This document shows positions 1 through 5,865 of a stretch of DNA of 23,749 nucleotides, one piece after another (within the stretch, counting starts at the first letter, position 1; every line of letters starts with the position of its first letter). The position numbers were made by a program, and so were the translations under genes. The notes below the pieces were generated by a model that was given only the letters and a program-made list of their open reading frames with translations, was not told the origin of the DNA and searched no databases. Source of the stretch: Candidatus Stahliibacteriota bacterium (GTDB lineage Bacteria; Hydrothermota; Tepidihabitantia; B3-TA06); NCBI GenBank assembly GCA_030670165.1, contig DAOVCF010000009.1:1-23749 (forward strand), given 5' to 3'.

Positions 1-270
1 ACAACAGCCGGAGCAAGCTATCGTATTATTGAACCCTTGAGTGTACGTCTGTGGGGTAAGTATTCCGCTTCGCCTGTTGACGATCTGCGCCTGCCCTGGC
101 CTAATCCGGGCGGGATAAGCGTGGCGGCTGAAGCCATCTGGAAGCAGGGAGTATGGAGATTCTCTGCGAAAGTAGGTACGCGAATGTTCCACCCAATCTT
201 GTCCGAGACTGGTGCACGATTGGAAGGAAACTCCTACCATCTCAGGATAGGGCTTGGGCTGGCCATTTGA
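1..270 (+). CDS. 3' end of an unidentified protein, possibly an outer-membrane beta-barrel
   Basis: The frame is open from the first base of the window and ends at TGA 268-270, so this is the C-terminal 89 residues of a gene that starts outside. A TTG at 37 could be read as a start but has no ribosome site, and the frame continues upstream of it. The visible part alternates polar and hydrophobic residues (for example VWRFSAKVGTRMF, then YHLRIGLGLAI at the very end). That pattern fits amphipathic strands closing an outer-membrane barrel, although the last residue is Ile and not the usual Phe. I do not recognise the family, so the barrel assignment is inference from the pattern only. Confidence 0.55.
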   Translation, partial: TTAGASYRIIEPLSVRLWGKYSASPVDDLRLPWPNPGGISVAAEAIWKQGVWRFSAKVGTRMFHPILSETGARLEGNSYHLRIGLGLAI

Positions 271-272
271 CC

Positions 273-300
273 TTGACTTGGCCGGATAATTTCCTAGACT
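273..300 (+). promoter_or_regulatory. Candidate promoter of the rubrerythrin-like gene
   Basis: TTGACT (273-278) and TAGACT (295-300) are separated by 16 bases. They match the sigma70 consensus at 5 of 6 and 4 of 6 positions. The promoter starts three bases after the stop of the upstream gene and would give a leader of about 20 bases before the ATG at 326. The -10 box is only moderate, so this is plausible but unproven. Confidence 0.4.
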
Positions 301-325
301 TGAAACCAAACGATTAGGAGGCATT

Positions 326-817
326 ATGAAAGCTCGAGCACATCACTCTTTACAAGACCTCTTCGGGATAGCCATCAAGGCCGAAATAGAAGCGCAAGAG
401 ATATACACGAAGATCAGCACGTACACCAGGAACTTCGTGCTCAAGGAAAAGATGCGGTTCCTGGCCAGTGAAGAGGAGAAACACGAAAGGATTCTGAGAA
501 GCCTGTTCAAGCAGAAGTTCGCAGGGGCTGAACCTGTGATTCCCCAACAGACGGTAGCACCGGTGCCCGGATGGAGACCGGACGAGGGCGGTAATGTAAG
601 TGAGGCCCTTAAGTCTGCCATGCAGACCGAACTCGATGCAAAGGCATTCTACGAGGCCATGGCAGGAAGGATCGAAGAACCCAAGATGCAATCTGTACTC
701 AAATACCTGGCCGCGATGGAGCAAACCCATTACCACCTGCTTGAGACTGAATACAACGCCGCGATGGAGCTTGAGGACTACGACCGTTTCGACCCGGCCG
801 TGCACTGGGGCGCGTAA
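326..817 (+). CDS. Rubrerythrin-like ferritin-family diiron protein
   Basis: This 163-residue soluble protein has two homologous halves, each with the rubrerythrin helix-pair signature. The first has Glu20 in AIKAEIEAQEIY and the ExxH pair Glu50/His53. The second has Glu102 in QTELDAKAFY and Glu132/His135. These residues would bind a di-iron centre inside a four-helix bundle, as in rubrerythrins that reduce peroxide or handle iron. There is no C-terminal rubredoxin domain (no CxxC pairs), so an electron donor would have to be a separate protein. A linker rich in Pro and Val (about residues 66-90) joins the halves. The ATG at 326 follows a perfect AGGAGG at 316-321. The gene stands alone on the plus strand. 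The exact substrate is unknown. Confidence 0.85.
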   Translation: MKARAHHSLQDLFGIAIKAEIEAQEIYTKISTYTRNFVLKEKMRFLASEEEKHERILRSLFKQKFAGAEPVIPQQTVAPVPGWRPDEGGNVSEALKSAMQTELDAKAFYEAMAGRIEEPKMQSVLKYLAAMEQTHYHLLETEYNAAMELEDYDRFDPAVHWGA

Positions 818-850
818 GCAAGAATCTAATCTACACTAATCTGTGAGTTA

Positions 851-872
851 AGGCGAGCCAACCGACTCGCCT
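851..872 (+). terminator. Hairpin downstream of the rubrerythrin-like gene, possible weak terminator
   Basis: AGGCGAG (851-857) and CTCGCCT (866-872) form a 7-bp stem with an 8-base loop, 33 bases after the stop codon of the plus-strand gene. It is followed by GCCAATTTC and not by a clear T-run, so intrinsic termination is uncertain. It could also act only to stabilise the 3' end of the message. Confidence 0.35.
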
Positions 873-950
873 GCCAATTTCATATCCTCTGAAAACTCTG
901 AATCACGACCAAGACATATGCGGTTAAGCACTTGGAGTTTCATACCCTCA

Positions 951-988
951 GGGGTCCCCGCGGCGTTACGTAGTAACGTCGTGGGGTA
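951..988 (+). repeat. Hairpin repeat family, copy 1
   Basis: The element reads GGGGTCCCCG, then a core, then GGGGTA. CCCC 956-959 pairs with GGGG 983-986. The 23-base core (960-982) folds as left arm GCGGCGTTAC, loop GTA, right arm GTAACGTCGT, with two G-U pairs, giving 14 bp in total. The length and ends match the copies at 1112-1149 and 4128-4165, but the stem sequence differs by compensating changes. It lies 133 bases after the rubrerythrin-like gene, in the same orientation. The function is unknown; it resembles REP-type extragenic palindromes in general design. Confidence 0.75.
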
Positions 989-998
989 AAAGGTTACC

Positions 999-1026
999 TT
1001 GACGCGGGCAAAACACGTTCTATAAT
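999..1026 (+). promoter_or_regulatory. Near-consensus promoter with no gene behind it
   Basis: TTGACG (999-1004) and a perfect TATAAT (1021-1026) are separated by 16 bases. Transcription would start near 1033 and run rightwards into the hairpin at 1075-1101 and then into the 3' end of hypA in antisense. No open reading frame with a start codon follows, although AGGAAAGAGGAAA at 1032-1044 is purine-rich. It may drive a small non-coding transcript or be a relic. Confidence 0.5.
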
Positions 1027-1074
1027 CAATACAGGAAAGAGGAAATTACCCTCCCCTAACCATCAACCCCTCCC

Positions 1075-1101
1075 GCGAGCGGGACATCCCGTCCCGCTCG
1101 C
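1075..1101 (+). terminator. Perfect 11-bp GC-rich hairpin
   Basis: GCGAGCGGGAC (1075-1085) is the exact reverse complement of GTCCCGCTCGC (1091-1101), with a 5-base loop ATCCC. It lies about 45-70 bases downstream of the predicted start from the promoter at 999-1026, so it would form the 3' half of a short transcript. The following bases TACATTTAAAT are AT-rich but contain no long T-run. It may be a terminator, a structural element of a small RNA, or part of a repeat element spanning 951-1149. Confidence 0.5.
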
Positions 1102-1111
1102 TACATTTAAA

Positions 1112-1149
1112 TACCCCACAAAGTTGCTTTGCAATTTTGCGGGGACCCC
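1112..1149 (-). repeat. Hairpin repeat family, copy 2
   Basis: Read on the minus strand this is GGGGTCCCCG, core, GGGGTA, with a 23-base core at 1118-1140. Its arms are GCAAAATTGC and GCAACTTTGT around an AAA loop, with a single A-C mismatch. It begins 6 bases after the hypA stop codon, in the same orientation as hypA, so it sits in the 3' untranslated region of the hyp message. It is inverted relative to copy 1, so 951-1149 is bounded at both ends by the GGGGTCCCC motif. Confidence 0.75.
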
Positions 1150-1155
1150 GATAAA

Positions 1156-1551
1156 TTATTCAGTTTGGTCGTCGGGTGATGTTTCTATCTCTATGTCACG
1201 TACAATGCAATCTCTGCCCTCAAGTATCTCAAGCGAGCCCCGCTCGCACTTTGGGCAGGCAAAAACAGGCAAGGCTTGGTGAAACAAAGGGTCATCCTTG
1301 ACCTGAAGCGGGCCTTCGTATCCGCACTTGGAGCACCGCACCCTGGCCGGAATTATCTTATGAATTATCTCCGCCTCCTCCGCTTCTGTATTCTTAAAAA
1401 GCTCTTTAAGCCAGAAGATCACCTGTTCGGGGTTGAGGAAGGTAAGTTGACCTACTTCGAGATTTATGCGGATAATCTTCACCGCCCCCTCGCGCCTTGC
1501 TCCCTTCAATACCGCCTCAGCTGCCCCCTGGGCTACCGACATCTCGTGCAT
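1156..1551 (-). CDS. hypA: Hydrogenase/urease nickel incorporation protein HypA
   Basis: HypA is the cytoplasmic nickel chaperone that works with HypB to load Ni into [NiFe]-hydrogenase (and urease in some bacteria). The protein of 131 residues starts with MHE, whose His2 is the family's nickel ligand. It carries the structural zinc site as Cys73-x2-Cys76 and Cys99-x2-Cys102. The family is usually 113-120 residues; the extra length is an acidic C-terminal tail. The start at 1551 is chosen because MHE must be N-terminal; a longer frame to 1611 would add 20 unrelated residues overlapping hypB. The gene begins 5 bases after the hypB stop. No hydrogenase structural gene is visible in the window. 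Confidence 0.93.
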   Translation of the reverse strand: MHEMSVAQGAAEAVLKGARREGAVKIIRINLEVGQLTFLNPEQVIFWLKELFKNTEAEEAEIIHKIIPARVRCSKCGYEGPLQVKDDPLFHQALPVFACPKCERGSLEILEGRDCIVRDIEIETSPDDQTE

Positions 1552-1556
1552 TAGAC

Positions 1557-2201
1557 CTAGAGTTCGAGGGCTAAAATAAGCTCTTCTATCCCTTCGCCGG
1601 TACGAGCACACATAATAACCACCCTGGTTCCAGGACTTATTGTTTTGACATCTTCCTTGAGTTGCTTAACCGAAACCTGCATTGGTTCGGCCAAATCCTT
1701 TTTGTTTATGACCGCTACGTCTGCCTCGCGGAATATGTAAGGGTGCTTTTTAACCATGTAAGGACCTTCGGTAACCGAGATCACCACCATCCTTTGGTCA
1801 GCACCCAATGGGAAATCTGCAGGACAGATCAGGTTACCTACGTTCTCGATAAACAAAAGATCGATATCCTCAGAGACCTTATCCACTGCATGGGAGATAA
1901 AATGGGCATCCAGATGACACTCCTTGCCGGTGTTTATCTGAAATGTCTTGACCCCATGAGCGCCGATGCGATCGGCGTCTATGGTAGTGGTCAAATCACC
2001 TGCCAGTGCACCTATACGGTAGCGGTCCTTTAAGCGTTCTGAGAGTTTCTCAAGGATGGTTGTTTTCCCCGAGCCTATGGCTCCCATCACGTCCACGGAG
2101 CGTATTCCTCGCTCCTTCAACTGCTTATTAATCTTTTCTGCAAGCTCACGGTTGTGCGCAAGCAAACTCTCTTCACTCGCAAGGTCTACAATCTTGTGCA
2201 T
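1557..2201 (-). CDS. hypB: Hydrogenase nickel incorporation GTPase HypB
   Basis: HypB is a SIMIBI-class GTPase that delivers nickel with HypA during hydrogenase maturation. With the ATG at 2201 the protein has 214 residues. It shows a P-loop GAIGSGKT (40-47), the metal-binding Cys95-His96 in TGKECHLDA, the motif ENVGNLICP with the third metal-site Cys126, and the G4 motif NKKD (166-169). It lacks both the N-terminal CxxCGC nickel site and a His-rich stretch, so it is the minimal form. The start is uncertain: AGGA directly abuts the 2201 ATG, while an in-frame TTG at 2234 would add 11 residues but lies 18 bases from GGAGGG (2253-2258). Confidence 0.93.
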   Translation of the reverse strand: MHKIVDLASEESLLAHNRELAEKINKQLKERGIRSVDVMGAIGSGKTTILEKLSERLKDRYRIGALAGDLTTTIDADRIGAHGVKTFQINTGKECHLDAHFISHAVDKVSEDIDLLFIENVGNLICPADFPLGADQRMVVISVTEGPYMVKKHPYIFREADVAVINKKDLAEPMQVSVKQLKEDVKTISPGTRVVIMCARTGEGIEELILALEL

Positions 2202-2303
2202 TCCTAACTTTACGCTGTAGGTGTGGAAAGTCAACGCGCGTTTGAGCTCAATCCCTCCAGGAACAGAAGAAGTTAATACTTGAAAAAGGTACCATCCAAT
2301 TTA

Positions 2304-2323
2304 AAATTTGCACTTTGCAATTT
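2304..2323 (-). terminator. AT-rich imperfect hairpin after the secreted propeller gene
   Basis: An imperfect stem (TTGCA/TGCAA around a 3-base loop, extended by AAA/TTT with one bulge) lies 5 bases after the TAA of the minus-strand gene ending at 2328. On the minus strand it is followed by TTTAAATTGG. It might terminate that transcript, but the stem is weak and hypB follows in the same direction. Confidence 0.25.
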
Positions 2324-2327
2324 GAAT

Positions 2328-3974
2328 TTATTTGATTAGCACAAGTTTGCGCCTAACCCTTGCATTGTTTGTTGTTACTAATTGAGCGAAGTAGACACCA
2401 CAAGGGGTGCTTGTTACGTCCCATGTTACTATACCTTTAGATTGAGTGATTTTCTGTGAAAGGATAAGTCGCCCTGTGGCATCGAAAACTCGAAGTCTCC
2501 CGGTTTCATTAGGAGGTAAAGAATATTGAAATGAAACTAGGGTAGAAGCGATGTCTATCTGTGCTTCTAAGTTCAACTGTTCTGTGGAGGGTAGTTCTTC
2601 AACGATGCCACTTCCGACCTTCCCTGTGGTGTCTACAAATTGAGCGTAAAGACTTACGTCCGGAGTGTTCCGGCTGTCAAGCCAAACGCAAATTACCCCA
2701 CCTGGTACTGCTTCACCGATAGAGGTAGATATATCTGAGAAATCGTTAGTTCCCAGCCATACCGTCACGCCCTTAGTCCCAAACATAACCTCCCCTGACG
2801 CTCTTATTCGCTGAACAAAGATGCCTGGGGAAATTAAGTAATCAGGATCACCAATCGTGCTGAAGACCACAAATATGCCTTCATCACCATCCAAACACTG
2901 ATTAGGATCATCCATAAAGGTATTCCCACCGCTTCTTTCCCAAAAGGCTACTCCAGGGTTGCTCCATACCAGAGTGCCGGACGAGTCAACATGCTGCACA
3001 AGTTCACCGTGGTGGATGAAAAGACCGCCCATACCGTCGGAGATGAATCTTTCTGACTCGCCCGTGGGTGCGGGAGATTCCAGATTGTTCACGCTGAGCA
3101 TGGATTGATTGATCTGAATTGGAACACCTCCTTCTTGCCAAAGATTTTGCCCCGAGCTGTCAACCCGTTGAGCATAATATGGCTCTGGACCTTTGCTGAA
3201 AAGAACAATGGCTCCTCCAGCTTCGTCGCTGCAAACTCCTTCAAAGCTCAACGCGTATTCGATAAGAACACCCAGTGTATCCCAAAGGAAGTTGCCGCCC
3301 GAGTCAATACGTTGCGCAAGATAAGCCCCACTTGTGTCTCCCACTCTGATACCAGTCCAAACATCAAGTAAAGCGTTACCAGAAGGTAGAACTTTCGGTG
3401 TTCCTCCAATCGATTGCCCTGAAACCAATACACCCTCCAAATCCCATTGAGCTTCTCCGTTGGCATCCAACCTTTGAGCCTCAACAGCGTAAGGGTCGGC
3501 AATTAGATTAAACCATGTGGCGGCAAAGTCTCCGTTATCTAAAATTGCTCCATCGCACACATATTGTTGCCCTGTTTTAACACAAGCTGGAACACCCTGC
3601 TCTCCCCACAGCCTTTGGCCGGTGGAGCCGGAGAGCTTCTGCGCGTAGATGTCGCCGTCATCGTTGCGGTAGTCACGCCATACGAAGTAAGCGTCCTGGC
3701 CGTCGGTCACCATGTGATGGTCTCGCTGGTTTGAATCACTAAGGCATACGCGGATGCCCCCAGCGTCCCAGTGGATCACGCCGGTGGTATCCAGCTTCTG
3801 GCAGTAGATAAGCCTATCTGCCTCCCACGAGATGACCACCGAGCCGTCGTTAATGTAAACCATCTGTGGGTTGCTAATGGCCTCAGGCGTCTGCACCACC
3901 TTCACCCCGCCCGCAGGCCAAAAGGCTGAGGCGGGCAAGGCTACAGCCAAGATTGTCAGGATAACTTTCCTCAT
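2328..3974 (-). CDS. Secreted repeat protein, probable eight-bladed beta-propeller with type IX sorting tail
   Basis: The 548-residue protein has a signal peptide (residues 1-17, positive RK then a hydrophobic run, cleavage likely after ASA). It carries a degenerate repeat of roughly 50-60 residues with core YAQRVDSSGQNLWxxGGVPI. Copies of the first half (AQ-x-hydrophobic-D-x2-G) start near residues 57, 110, 165, 219, 267, 325, 386 and 443. The second half (W-x3-GV) occurs at the mature N-terminus (FWPAGGVKV) and after seven of the eight first halves. The C-terminus (about 475-548, with LRVFDATGRLI and a basic RRKLVLIK end) resembles the Por/type IX secretion sorting domain. The ATG at 3974 has GGGAGGA upstream and restores the signal peptide; a longer frame to 4097 runs through the promoter. 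The ligand or role is unknown. Confidence 0.8.
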   Translation of the reverse strand: MRKVILTILAVALPASAFWPAGGVKVVQTPEAISNPQMVYINDGSVVISWEADRLIYCQKLDTTGVIHWDAGGIRVCLSDSNQRDHHMVTDGQDAYFVWRDYRNDDGDIYAQKLSGSTGQRLWGEQGVPACVKTGQQYVCDGAILDNGDFAATWFNLIADPYAVEAQRLDANGEAQWDLEGVLVSGQSIGGTPKVLPSGNALLDVWTGIRVGDTSGAYLAQRIDSGGNFLWDTLGVLIEYALSFEGVCSDEAGGAIVLFSKGPEPYYAQRVDSSGQNLWQEGGVPIQINQSMLSVNNLESPAPTGESERFISDGMGGLFIHHGELVQHVDSSGTLVWSNPGVAFWERSGGNTFMDDPNQCLDGDEGIFVVFSTIGDPDYLISPGIFVQRIRASGEVMFGTKGVTVWLGTNDFSDISTSIGEAVPGGVICVWLDSRNTPDVSLYAQFVDTTGKVGSGIVEELPSTEQLNLEAQIDIASTLVSFQYSLPPNETGRLRVFDATGRLILSQKITQSKGIVTWDVTSTPCGVYFAQLVTTNNARVRRKLVLIK

Positions 3975-4005
3975 TCTATCCTCCCTGTTGAGTTCATAAT
4001 ATATA

Positions 4006-4034
4006 AATATAGGTACTTTTGGCCGGGATGTCAA
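4006..4034 (-). promoter_or_regulatory. Strong sigma70-type promoter of the secreted propeller gene
   Basis: On the minus strand a perfect TTGACA (4029-4034) is followed by a 17-base spacer and TATATT (4006-4011). The predicted start site, near 3999, gives a leader of about 25 bases to the ATG at 3974. This is the best promoter on the minus strand in the window. It shows that the propeller gene is transcribed independently of the ribosomal cluster to its right. Confidence 0.75.
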
Positions 4035-4127
4035 GCATATTATGTCATTGCGAGAAGTACGATTTGAAAAATCGTTACGCCGCACAATATCAAACACACT
4101 CCGAGATTACCCTTCGCTTTGACGATT

Positions 4128-4165
4128 GGGGTCCCCGCAAAGGAGCAAAGCTACTTTGTGGGGTA
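4128..4165 (+). repeat. Hairpin repeat family, copy 3
   Basis: GGGGTCCCC (4128-4136), a 23-base core (4137-4159) and GGGGTA (4160-4165) repeat the design of copies 1 and 2. The core arms are GCAAAGGAGC and GCTACTTTGT around an AAA loop, with a single G-A mismatch. It ends only 3 bases from the stop codon of the minus-strand lipoprotein gene, in the opposite orientation. It could stabilise or terminate the 3' end of the long ribosomal-cluster transcript. Confidence 0.75.
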
Positions 4166-4168
4166 AAA

Positions 4169-4657
4169 TCAAGGGTAGGGTATGTGCAGGGTATCCCCTT
4201 TCTTGACGCCATGGGCACGGAACCAGCCTTGCTCCATCTCGATCGCGTACTGAAACGGCCTGAACGGCATGTGCATGGTGGTGGTATCGAAAGGCTGCAT
4301 CTGGCTGATGCCCACGATTTCGCCCCGGGAGTTTATGAAAGCGATGGAAAGCGGTATCCTTGTATCCTTCATCCAGAACGGGTATATAGCTTCCTGGGAA
4401 AAAACGAAAAGCATGCCGTTGTCCGGCAGGAGTGAATCCCGGAACATGAGACCCTGACGCCTTGAGTCCGAATCATCAGCCACCTCCAGGGTTACCCTGG
4501 TTTCTCCCATCATCATCTCTACCTGATTCGGCTTCTCCTGGGTCTTTACCCTCGCAGGTGCATTCGATCTGCACCCTGCCAATCCTGCAACTGCAGCAAT
4601 CAGCACCGCCCCGGAAAGCCTACCGCGACGTGGTGGGAGACCCCTGTCTGCCTCCAC
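4169..4657 (-). CDS. DUF192 family lipoprotein
   Basis: The 162-residue protein has an arginine-rich N-terminus, a hydrophobic stretch and a lipobox LAGC with Cys29, so it should be lipid-anchored outside the cytoplasm. Residues 47-160 form a DUF192 domain, recognisable by RRQGLMFRD (66-74) and FWMKDTRIPLSIAFI (94-108). The biochemical role of DUF192 is not established. The GTG start at 4657 lies one base after the stop of the preceding gene; the next in-frame GTG would leave too short a signal peptide. It is the last gene of the long minus-strand run, followed directly by the hairpin at 4128-4165. Confidence 0.8.
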   Translation of the reverse strand: MEADRGLPPRRGRLSGAVLIAAVAGLAGCRSNAPARVKTQEKPNQVEMMMGETRVTLEVADDSDSRRQGLMFRDSLLPDNGMLFVFSQEAIYPFWMKDTRIPLSIAFINSRGEIVGISQMQPFDTTTMHMPFRPFQYAIEMEQGWFRAHGVKKGDTLHIPYP

Positions 4658-4658
4658 C

Positions 4659-5006
4659 CTAATCCCAGTATATGAATCGTCCGCAGTTCGGGCAGTTATG
4701 GACTGCCCCGCGCTGGCCTGAAAGCTCGGTGGGCACCTTGCTGAAGCATCCTCCGCAAAAACCGTTCAAAACAGGGACAATCGCCCAATCGTTGTAGCGA
4801 CTAATTATACGCTGATACATCTGGTAAAGCACAGGGCTGATCTTCTTCACAAGCTCCTCCCGTTTCTTTAAGAGCATCTCGACGGGATCCTCGGCGGTCT
4901 GGAAACCGATCTTTTTAAACTCGCGTCTCATCTCGGTATTACGCCAGTCCTTTATCATGTAGTCCAGATGCTGCAACTCCAGGAGGCACCTGATTTCTTC
5001 AGACAT
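4659..5006 (-). CDS. Short C4-type zinc-ribbon protein
   Basis: The 115-residue protein has a charged, probably helical N-terminal half (about 1-70). It ends in a zinc ribbon with Cys84-x2-Cys87 and Cys105-x2-Cys108 in the context NGFCGGC and CPNCGRFIYW. The C-terminal part resembles the pfam zf-RING_7/C4-type zinc-ribbon family, whose usual members are around 240 residues with a long coiled coil, so this is a half-length form. Its role is unknown; nucleic-acid or protein binding is possible. The ATG overlaps the stop of the EIIA gene by one base (TGATG), so the two are probably translated together. Confidence 0.75.
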   Translation of the reverse strand: MSEEIRCLLELQHLDYMIKDWRNTEMRREFKKIGFQTAEDPVEMLLKKREELVKKISPVLYQMYQRIISRYNDWAIVPVLNGFCGGCFSKVPTELSGQRGAVHNCPNCGRFIYWD

Positions 5007-5461
5007 CAGAGCCCATCCTCGATCTCTTTAACAAGGGCTATAAACTCCTCGGGTGTCTGTGGTTTCTCGTAGAGCTTGCTCTTCAAGAGTTCCTGACATA
5101 TCACCGCCACTCTTCCCAGGGTTATAAGATACTGGTTACCCGGATCCTGTGGAGGTGCAACTATCAGAAAGAAGAGATGCACAGGTTGCTTGTCGATGGC
5201 GTTAAACTCCACCCCTGCATCAGAGCGCCCTACTACCACCTCCAGCTTGTCTGCAACCAAAGAACGTCCGTGCGGAATGGCAACGCCCTTGCCGATTCCC
5301 GTGGAACCGAGTTCCTCCCGCTTTAGTAAGGTTGAAACAAGAAGGTCTGAGTCTTTGTCCTTGCGAATGCAACCCATCAGCTCCAGCAATACATCCTTCT
5401 TCTTTCGCGCAGAAAGACTGAGGTTTATACACTCCGGTTTGAGCAGATTGTAGAGATTCAC
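5006..5461 (-). CDS. PTS EIIA type-2 domain protein (PtsN-like)
   Basis: This 151-residue single-domain protein belongs to the fructose/mannitol EIIA family that includes PtsN. The phosphorylatable His64 lies in the motif GVAIPHGR, and GSTGIGKG precedes it as usual. No EIIB, EIIC, HPr or EI gene is nearby, so a regulatory role like that of PtsN is more likely than sugar transport; this is inference. The GTG start at 5461 is fixed by an excellent AAAGGAGGT four bases upstream. A 53-base gap to rsfS is the largest in the cluster and may hold a promoter. Confidence 0.88.
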   Translation of the reverse strand: MNLYNLLKPECINLSLSARKKKDVLLELMGCIRKDKDSDLLVSTLLKREELGSTGIGKGVAIPHGRSLVADKLEVVVGRSDAGVEFNAIDKQPVHLFFLIVAPPQDPGNQYLITLGRVAVICQELLKSKLYEKPQTPEEFIALVKEIEDGL

Positions 5462-5514
5462 TGAACCTCCTTTAAGGTATCATAACATAAAACTTAGGGC
5501 GATTTTAGCCTATG

Positions 5515-5865
5515 TCAAGTCTTTTGAGCGAAGTTAACCTTCTTTGCATCGCCCCACAACTGTTCAAGTTCATAAAACAAACGCGCTTCAGGAAGGAAAA
5601 GATGAACTATTACCTCGACGAAATCCAGAAGAATCCAATCACCGCCCTCCAGTCCCTCAATGTGGTGCAAACCCCAATCACCTTTGCTCTTCAGGCGCAA
5701 CTCCTCTGCAAGGGCACGGTTATGGATGCTTGAGGAAGCCGTGGCAAAAACAAAAAATTCCGTAACATCCGAAAGCTTACGAACATCAAGGATGTGGACA
5801 TCCTCCGCCTTCTTCTCAACAAGCAGTCTTGCGAGCTTCTTGACAAAGGCGCCGCTTAGTTTCAC
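5515..5865 (-). CDS. rsfS: Ribosomal silencing factor RsfS
   Basis: RsfS binds L14 on the 50S subunit and blocks joining with 30S when nutrients are scarce. The 116-residue length is typical. Family motifs are visible: DVTEFFVFATASS, the central HHIEGLEGGDWILLDF, and VEVIVHLFLPEARLFYELEQLW near the end. The GTG start overlaps the stop of the LytR_C gene by four bases (GTGA) and has GGAGG upstream. Its target L14 is encoded in the same gene run (rplN, 17134-17502). The pairing of a LytR_C gene with rsfS is also seen in other bacteria. Confidence 0.93.
   Translation of the reverse strand: MKLSGAFVKKLARLLVEKKAEDVHILDVRKLSDVTEFFVFATASSSIHNRALAEELRLKSKGDWGLHHIEGLEGGDWILLDFVEVIVHLFLPEARLFYELEQLWGDAKKVNFAQKT

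Noticed and set aside
2304..2323. Fourth member of the hairpin repeat family
   Set aside because: It shares only an AAATTGCAAAG-like string with copy 2; the GGGGTCCCC and GGGGTA ends are missing.
3975..4097. N-terminal extension of the propeller protein up to 4097
   Set aside because: It would place 41 extra residues before a clear signal peptide and across a consensus promoter; the ATG at 3974 has a good ribosome site.
4019..4435. A 138-codon plus-strand frame running through the hairpin repeat and the promoter region
   Set aside because: It overlaps the promoter of the propeller gene, hairpin copy 3 and the antisense of the DUF192 gene, and its product looks like no known protein.
5479..5518. 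Possible promoter between rsfS and the EIIA gene (TTGACA 5513-5518 and TATGAT 5479-5484 on the minus strand)
   Set aside because: Both boxes are good, but the spacing is 28 bases, too long for a sigma70 promoter; no well-spaced alternative was found.
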